Source: Siderastrea siderea (lineage: Eukaryota > Cnidaria > Anthozoa > Scleractinia > Rhizangiidae). From it: 64,000 nt of DNA. Under the pieces are notes generated by a model that ran no database searches, was not told the DNA's origin, and worked only from the letters and a program-made list of their open reading frames with translations. The translations under genes and the position numbers were made by a program. The stretch is from the NCBI GenBank assembly GCA_964030785.1, contig OZ034969.1:29313401-29377400 (forward strand). The letters run 5' to 3'. Shown here piece after piece: positions 55,207-64,000 of the stretch. Position 1 is the stretch's first letter. Every line of letters begins with the position of its first letter.

Positions 55207-55331
55207 GATTTTAGAATACCTGGCCACTTATTTGCATCTCATTGAATTTGAATGGCTTCTTTTGTTTGTTTATGCCTCGTTCTTTGAAGCGTTGAGAGAT
55301 ATTTAAATAAGTGGCCGGGTATTCTAAAATC
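55207..55331. mobile_element. 125 bp MITE
   Basis: GATTTTAGAATACCTGGCCA with CTTATTT at the left; inverted at the right (AAATAAGTGGCCGGGTATTC, TAAAATC). Arms 27 bp with two mismatches. Confidence 0.6.
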
Positions 55332-56120
55332 GCACCCCAAATTCAGTGTAAATTGGTGGCCATTACTGGCAAATACAAGAAAGCATTCGAAAGAATTACA
55401 GCTCGATTTACATTTCTAGTCTGTTATACGTCTCGGCCTTACAACGGAGCGAAAACGTGATGTTTTCTCCTTTTCCCCTACAAAACACACTGAGTCTCTC
55501 GCTTCATTCCCTCAGATATGACGACAACGTTATTCCATAAAAAATCCATAAATGCTATGCCGTCAGGCCGTTCGTAAATTTTCTCCTCTCCGTTCTACTT
55601 TTCACAGTGAGGCAAAGCGTCAAAGCGCATTTACGTATAATGCAAATTTTCCAACATATCTCTTCATCACGTGCGAAACCCACAGGCTTTGCTGAGGACT
55701 TGTCTGTAATTCACATGCAGTGGAATGTTCTCTCGACATTACCAACACTTGCGTTAGACAGCCTCAGCAACTGATGTTAGTTACCTTGTCACTTGGGCGC
55801 AGTGGCTATGCCCTCGGGTCCGGGTGACAGACCGGAATACAGTATATCACATGTCCCCTCGCTCCAGGTGAATAAGCCAGGCATGTTTTGAACAAACATC
55901 AACTTGACTTCCACTAATGAAAGGCCGAGTCCGAAATGTTCAGACTTAAATCTATATTTTGGCACCTTAAAAGTTCCCGGAATTAGCACACAAACTTTTC
56001 GTTCAGTATAATTTCCCGTTTACACATAACAGTTGTGGGGAACGTGATTCTATCCTCGCCCCTCTATCAGTTTCCCCCTGGAAACGACTCATAAGTGAGA
56101 TGGGCGGGGATGCTTTTGTC
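55332..56120. other. intergenic, no gene seen
   Basis: No motif or repeat recognised. Confidence 0.4.
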
Positions 56121-56124
56121 TTAA

Positions 56125-57950
56125 GGAGGCTCGCAACAGTTTTTTTGGCCTTGGAGTGTATCTTTTGAAGTCAAAATTTCGCATAGAAGATAAACTTCGA
56201 TTTCCTTGATACTACACCACCTTTTCAATAAATGATCAAAGCTTATTTTCTCACTGGTTTCCTAGCAACAGTTGTCACCATAGCAACGGTAATGGACAAC
56301 CCCTCATTTTAAATAATGTCGAATATCTCGAAAACTAGTCAGACACTTTATGATGAAACTTAAACTATTTGAACTACTCAACCTACACAACTTGTATGCG
56401 ATATTAGGGAAAAATCTGTAAGAGCGTTTTCACGTAAATCATGATTCATTTTTTACGGTCTGATTTTGGTCATTCCTGCAATTTTCCCCAATATTTCAAG
56501 AGAGATAAAACTTTTTCTTTTCAGTTGAGGGATCTTTTATGATATCAAAACATTCTTAATGTACATTGAGCTTCCTAGGTGGCTGCGATTTTAAGATATT
56601 TATATTTAAAAACTGCTAAAATGCAGAGCAAATCAGCCAAAAAGTCCGTAATTTGCACAAATAGAAATATTTCTAAACTGCCTTTACAGATTTTTCTCTT
56701 AAGTTGATTGACGTTAGAATGATAATTCTTTTTGATTTTCCAGCAAGTTTTAGGCTGAATAAACATTTCTGTTATTAGATAAGAAGGCTGGATCTTGATC
56801 AAGTTTCAGTCGTTATTACCTTTCAACGAGCAACAGTATTATTTCGTTTTTTCTGGTCTATTTCTCGGTAATTCACGTGCAATGAATATTAATACACGCT
56901 GCGCTTGTCTGCTCTCGTGCGTTTATAATTCCTTCTCATAATAAAAAAAAATATATTCGTGTTCTGAGCTTGTTTCTCGTCATTTTTCGGTCCCAGTGTA
57001 ATGCCATCGTGGGCGTTAACATGTATGCAATCCGTAATTAAAAAAGCTAAAACGTCAGTCGGTATTTAAAGAATAATGGCAAAGAGTCTCCAGGAAGAAG
57101 CTCAGAAGACGAAATTTTTTTATTATTATGAGAAGGAATTATAAATACACGAGAGGACACAAGCGCAGCATGTATAAATATTCATTGCACGTGAATAACC
57201 GAGAAATAGAACAGGAAAAACAAAATAATACTGTTGCTCGTTGAAAGTTAATAACGACTGAAACCTGACAGAGATTCAGCCTTCTTATCTAATAAACGAG
57301 ATGTTTATTCAGCCTAAAACTTGGTGGAACATCAAAAAGAATTATTATTCTAACGTCAATCAATTTAAGAGAAAAATCTGTAAGGGCAGTTTAGAAATAT
57401 TTCTTTTTATGCAAATTAAGGACTTTTTGGCTGATTTGTGCTGCATTTTAGTAGTTTTTAAATATAAATATCTTAAAATCGAAGCCACCTAGGAAGCTCA
57501 ATGTACATTAAGAATGTCTTGATATCATAAAAGATTCTTCAACTGAAAAGAGAAAGTGTTAAGTTTTATCTTTCTTGAAATATTGGAGGAAATTGCAGGA
57601 ATGACCAAAATCAGCCCGTAAAAAAATGAATCATGATTTACGTGAAAACGCTCTTACAGATATTTCCCTAATTTCGCATACAAGTTGTGTAGGTTGAGTA
57701 GTTTAAATAGTTCAAGTTTCGTCATAAAGTGTCTGACTAGTTTTCGAGATATTCGACATTATTTAAAATGAGGGGTTGTCCATTACCGTTGCTATGGTGA
57801 CAGCTGTTGCTAGGAAACCAGTGAGAAAATAAACTTTGATCATTTATTGAAAAGGTGGTGTAGTATTAAGGAAATCGAAGAATATCTTCTATGCGAAATT
57901 TTGACTTCAAAAGATACACTCCAAGGCCAAAAAAACTGTTGCGAGCCTCC
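56125..57950. mobile_element. 1.8 kb fold-back element with TTAA target duplication
   Basis: Almost the whole element is two inverted arms of about 860 bp (56125 to about 56985 and about 57095-57950) with scattered mismatches and a spacer of about 110 bp. Ends are GGAGGCTCGCAACAGTTTTT; TTAA lies at 56121-56124 and 57951-57954. Mirror-image frames of 63-75 codons in the two arms are copies of each other and not convincing genes. TTAA target use suggests piggyBac or Kolobok mobilisation. Confidence 0.85.
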
Positions 57951-58049
57951 TTAAAATTCAAATTTTAAAGATGGAGACTAATCTGGGTGTGTCTAGTGTT
58001 TTTTGGCCGCTCACGAAAGACATCACTTTAAGAATATAGTTTGAACTGA

Positions 58050-58284
58050 CCTTCAGGACATTCTCAAGACGTTTTGTTTTGCCTGCAGCCCTGGACAATA
58101 CGTCTAGGGCTGACAATATTGGGACCCCGTCCTCAATGGTTCCAAAATCCGTGATTAACAACCCTGAAGGGTAGAGGATCATATGGGAGTCTCCCCCTCT
58201 AGTCCCAGGGCGATCTCTGACAAAACGTTCTCTCTTGGTTCTGTGACATTTAATACATTGGAAGGTTTGGGTGTTTTTAGTCAT
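58050..58284 (-). CDS. possible first exon, unrecognised
   Basis: An ATG-started frame with MTKNTQTFQCIKCHRTKRER, DSHMILYPSGLLITDFGTIE and LSALDVLSRAAGKTKRLENV runs to a donor-like AAG/GTCAGT at about 58050. A CxxC pair is near the start. No downstream exon was found before the fold-back at 57950, and no family is recognised. It could be a transposon-carried fragment or chance. Confidence 0.3.
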
Positions 58285-58783
58285 AGTTCACATCAGAAGA
58301 AGGTTTTCAGATTTTGGGCTCAAAGGGCGACAAAAACCCCCGCATGAAACTCACCACACACAGCCCATGCGTTGCGTGTGAGACCAAGTTCAGTTACAAG
58401 ATCCAAGTTCAAGTTGGAGATCGAAACGATAAAAATGGCGAAAATAGTTCAAAATAAAACGCATTTCGCATCAATTAATTGCTTTTTCTCTTTTCCTGCT
58501 CCAATCTGCTGTTAATTTAGGGTCAACTTTGCGGCATTTTCACTCAGAATTTGTATGGTATGCTTTTGTTAGACTCATTGTGGTTGATCACTAGGGCCGG
58601 ATCGCGATCGCAAGTACAACACAAAAATCGAAAACCTTAACTAGACCTCTCTTTCTTTCACTTTATTGTCTCTTTGTGTGTCTTGTTCTGGCCGGATTTT
58701 TCGCTTTTGTCAAGGTGTTTTCCACTATAAAATAAAAGAACCTTAAGGAAATCAATTGAACGGCTTTTGAAGTCACCTCTCTT

Positions 58784-58789
58784 TTTATT
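58784..58789 (-). terminator. candidate poly(A) signal of gene D
   Basis: AATAAA on the minus strand, 254 bases after the gene D stop, at a similar distance to the candidate in gene B. Confidence 0.35.
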
Positions 58790-59042
58790 AGATCACATGT
58801 ACATTCAAAGAAATATACTACTTTTTAAACAAATAGGCAAATATACGTTTTCTTCTTGAAACTTTCGAAGGATGCATCATTTTATCCATAAAAAAGTTTA
58901 AGGAAGAATTAATTGTTCTCTTAAATAGCGTTGGAGACTTGCATTTTTGAAACATTACAATTGTTAGTAGAAAAAATCCTCTCTTGCAGAAAACTACGTT
59001 AACGGCTTCAGTTGACGCTTTGTTGTAACAAGCTTTTGAGTG

Positions 59043-61126
<2,084 letters not shown>

Positions 61127-61611
61127 TCACGAATGCAATAGAATGTAAAGAGAAAGAAAAAAAAAACCTTGAAATCGGTGCTAGATTGGTATCAACTACA
61201 GTACTTGATTGATAGCTCAATCGCGTAACCGATATAAGGAATGGTTCAATTTTACCTGTTACCATCCCCCCCTACCCGGGCAACCCCGGGGACAAGTCCA
61301 GCCCTTCAGGCCCGGGGGTGGGGAATTGTTTGAAGCGGTCTTATCCCGGGGGTAGGGGGGCGGGGCAAATCGAAAATATAAACTTCTTGTTGTTTCACTT
61401 CTCAGTTGACACAATAGCGCCGGACCACGTGGAAAACTACCTATTTCCAGGGAAAATCTCTAGAATTTGTAAATAGGGAAGAATACTCTCTCAAAATTAA
61501 AACTGTATTCGAAGGTACGTTAATAGACCATTTTCATTATGACGTCACACGCGCTAAGGTTTCTGGTAGTTGTAGTAAAGATCGCGCCCAGTGTCGCGCG
61601 ATCGCGGGAAA

Positions 61612-61974
61612 ATGTCAAAAAATCAGCAGAAGCGCCATGCCGGCCAAGGCAAGCTTCCAGGTATTTTACAAAGTTATGTGCTCGATTGCTGCACAAAATT
61701 CAAGGAAATTCAGCGTGGAGTTTTTTATGTTTTTTTTTTCGATAAACGAGGAATTCAGTGCGAAGTGTTGTTAACGAACATTTCAACGGAAAACTTTTTC
61801 CCAAGTTCTGGATACGGAATGTGTAGCAGGAAAATGTGTCTTAACAATGCTGCCAATACAATTTCCCTCGTGAGAAAAAGAATCAAAGGGGAGAAGGCAG
61901 TTTCTGAGATAGGTGATATAGAACGATTAGATCAGTTTTTAAATAACAGAACCAAATGGAGATCAAAGCAATAA
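61612..61974 (+). CDS. hypothetical 120-residue protein of the nested element
   Basis: The ATG lies at the inner edge of the left TIR. The product is basic at the N-terminus (MSKNQQKRHAGQGKLPG), then SYVLDCCTKFKEIQRGVFYV, FFFDKRGIQCEVLLTNIST, a Cys pair in YGMCSRKMCLNNAA, and a charged tail ending TKWRSKQ. I do not recognise a family and see no DDE/D triad. An AT-rich 3' region with AATAAA follows. It may be an accessory protein or a fragment of a spliced gene. Confidence 0.4.
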   Translation: MSKNQQKRHAGQGKLPGILQSYVLDCCTKFKEIQRGVFYVFFFDKRGIQCEVLLTNISTENFFPSSGYGMCSRKMCLNNAANTISLVRKRIKGEKAVSEIGDIERLDQFLNNRTKWRSKQ

Positions 61975-62793
61975 AAATTTTATATCTAGCATAGTGCAAA
62001 ACAAAACGAGGAACCTATTGAAATGCTTTGAGCAACTTGCTCTGAGATTTAATAAAAATTAAAAAAAAGTATTAAATATTTTCGCTTTGAGTGAATCGGC
62101 CGTTTTAAGTTAAATCATTGAAATGGAAGAGAAATACCATTCAGTACTACAAGTCTAGTTAACGCAAAACATGTAATGATGATTGAAATATTCCGTCAAC
62201 TGAAAAACCAAGCAATGTTATGAATTCGCACCAAGAGTAAAAGACGGCCGAACGATTTTTTGCTTTCAAACAACCCAATGTGCAGTACCATGCAAAGGAA
62301 AGCAAACTGGCTTGAGAAACAACACTAACTCAGTCTAGAATAGTTTCTATTACTATTTTTTTGAATTACTTTCACCATTTTGCGAAATAAGACATAAGCT
62401 TAATAAACAAAACCTACAAAGACAAAGTCTTGAAAGTTCAGTTATACGCCCAAATTTTCTCGCCAAGATTAACTGTAATAAATGCAACTGCAATATCAGA
62501 TCGTTTATTTTAATTTTAATAAGAAATTCCATGAAAATACAAACAGAGAAAAAGGGAAAACAAACCTTCAGGTGTGAAAAAAGTATTCAGAATAGCACTT
62601 GCTGTCCTGGGAAAGCAAATTGTCTCGAGTACAATTCCGCTTAACTTGACACTGTTTTGTACCAAATTTCTGCAAGTTTTTTAAACATTTGAAGAAATTT
62701 GTAAATGTGGATTCGCTCAGTTAAAAAATTCTTACGAAGTCAATCCACAGTCAAATATGTAATTTAGCAACGGTTGAAGTGGAAGAAATACTT
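61975..62793. other. AT-rich interior of nested element
   Basis: No conserved frame seen. Confidence 0.35.
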
Positions 62794-63225
62794 AAAATCG
62801 ATCGTTGTCCTTGGAAATAAAAACGACACTGACAATACAGTCTGTTCTCGAACAAGGATTTCTTTGCTCTAAAACCTCTCCAATTTCTTCTATAACCGCC
62901 GTCGCGTATTCTTCAGGTCTTTTCGTTGTAGCAACAAGCTTTTAAAAGAAATGTCTTCATAAGACTTCATCCTAAGGATGCCTGTAAAATTACCGGCCTG
63001 AAAATCGAGCGTACAAGAAGCCATCCGCTAAAAAGTTTTGTAACGCACCCAGTACGAAACGATGAAAAAATCGAAAATCTTGCAACCTAAATCTTCCTTA
63101 CTTTTACATTGTTGTCTCTTGATGTGTCCTGGTGGGGTAAAAGCAGGTTTGTCGCTTATATCACTCGTGGTCCTCTCAATTATGCACATTATAGACGTGA
63201 TGTGATCGACCAACTCGGCCGCCAT
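62794..63225 (-). CDS. possible spliced or broken gene of the nested element
   Basis: An ATG frame at 63225 gives MAAELVDHITSIMCIIERTT and PAFTPPGHIKRQQCK up to a donor-like AAAA/GTAAGG near 63105. Further on, codons for RMKSYEDISFK and, in a shifted frame, TTKRPEEYATAVIEEIGEVL, then TDCIVSVVFISKDNDRF with a stop at about 62794, look coding. Phases do not join, so either an exon was missed or the gene is broken. No family recognised. Confidence 0.25.
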
Positions 63226-64000
63226 TGCATTGCATGTGTTTTTGTGGATTATTTTGAATTTTCCCGCGATTGAGCGACCCTGGGCGCGATCTTTACTACA
63301 ACTACCAGAAACCTTTGCGTGTGTGACGTCATAATGAAAATGGTCTATTACAGCTCGTTAAACGAATGTGTGTTTGATGCGTATTCAAATGGGTTGGCGT
63401 TCGTCACAAACAAAGAAATATTTCTTCAGCGTGTTTATATATATAATAAGATGACTTAAATCGACTCTATATAAAAACGGATGCACGGCTTTATATTAAC
63501 AGAGATCTTAGTCCAGTGTTTTTATAAAACAAGCTAAGAAAGACTCCTTTAAATGCTGCTTTGTTCACGGGCCTCTTGTGCCTATGTGCTATATTTAGAA
63601 GTAAACACGTGGCGAAGAACATTTCTTTACTCGCCAGCCCTACGCCAGTGCGGTTAGAGTTTTTTCTTCAGTTTTCTTTTGCAAACATAGTGTTCATGTT
63701 TTTATTACAATATACGTATAGAATCCTTTGTTCAATGAACTCTAGAAAAGCGTTTAAGTTCTTGTCAAAACGTCTGGTTTTGCTATTGTACGGAAATCAA
63801 TATAGTCATCTATATTTTGTACACAAAACAACGCATTTGTGGTCGATGAGGAGCCCCGGGGGTGGGGAATTGTCTCTTTCTGCGTGCCCGGGGGTGGGAA
63901 ATAGACCGCCAAGTGAGAAAAGAATTGCAAATCCCCGGGGGAGGTATGCCCGGGGGGGAGATGGTAACAGGTAGAATTGAACCATGCATAACATCAACAG

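Larger units (their letters stand above)
61521..63350 (+). mobile_element. 1.8 kb TIR element with CRE-like ends
   Basis: Approximately 100 bp inverted ends begin TAATAGACCATTTTCATTAT, then GACGTCACAC; GTTTCTGGTAGTTGTAGTAA and AGATCGCGCCCAG are in both arms. If the outer TA is the target duplication, it behaves like a TA-inserting element. It carries one clear plus-strand frame and minus-strand coding-like segments. Nested in 61241-63985. Confidence 0.7.
61241..63985. mobile_element. CCCGGGG-rich element, host of a nested transposon
   Basis: Ends ATGGTTCAATTTTACCTGTT (left) and its inverted counterpart at 63961-63985. Subterminal CCCGGGGGTGGGGAATT-type repeats lie at both ends (about 61270-61365 and 63855-63960). 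Minus the nested 1.83 kb element it would be about 915 bp, close to the 877 bp relative at 33243-34119. Confidence 0.7.

Noticed and set aside
56575..57492. Two similar small frames sharing MFIQPKTxWxIKKNY
   Set aside because: They are the two inverted arms of the fold-back element and so are copies of each other, with no sign of coding constraint.

Overview
The window looks like nuclear DNA of an animal, most likely an anthozoan cnidarian such as a stony coral. This is inference from three things: spliced genes with GT-AG introns, a small tandem family of cathepsin L-type proteases, and a dense load of short inverted-repeat transposons, truncated LINE retroelements and a Penelope-like element. 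No species call is possible from sequence alone.

Left part (1-9.1 kb): the first three coding exons of a sorting nexin 16-like gene on the minus strand (8993 down to 840), running off the left edge. Its large first intron is filled with inverted-repeat elements, one of them nested inside another. A truncated LINE lies just upstream.

Centre and right (11-61 kb): five cathepsin L loci in the order A(-), B(-), C'(+), C(+), D(-). B (24237-31082) and C (47031-53348) are complete and look catalytically competent. D (59043-61050) shows its last three exons; its 5' exons lie beyond the window. C' is a gutted duplicate of C: only the promoter, exon 1 and a damaged last exon remain. A (11108-22163) is the most interesting gene. 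Its six exons join into an uninterrupted 333-codon frame, but the catalytic Cys is Ser, the oxyanion Gln is Glu, and both Cys of the conserved first disulfide are gone.

Introns and spacers hold many mobile elements. A 4.2 kb transposon has identical 70 bp terminal repeats and a 9 bp target duplication, and carries a broken RecQ-type helicase; it sits in intron 3 of A. There are also several TTAA-flanked elements, including a 1.8 kb fold-back, a CCCGGGG-rich family with a further transposon nested inside one copy, a Penelope-like endonuclease fragment, and three hammerhead-ribozyme-like motifs. Two introns carry the same approximately 105 bp minisatellite.

Exon coordinates were derived by hand from splice sites and reading-frame continuity. 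Family assignments rest on motif recognition, not searches.
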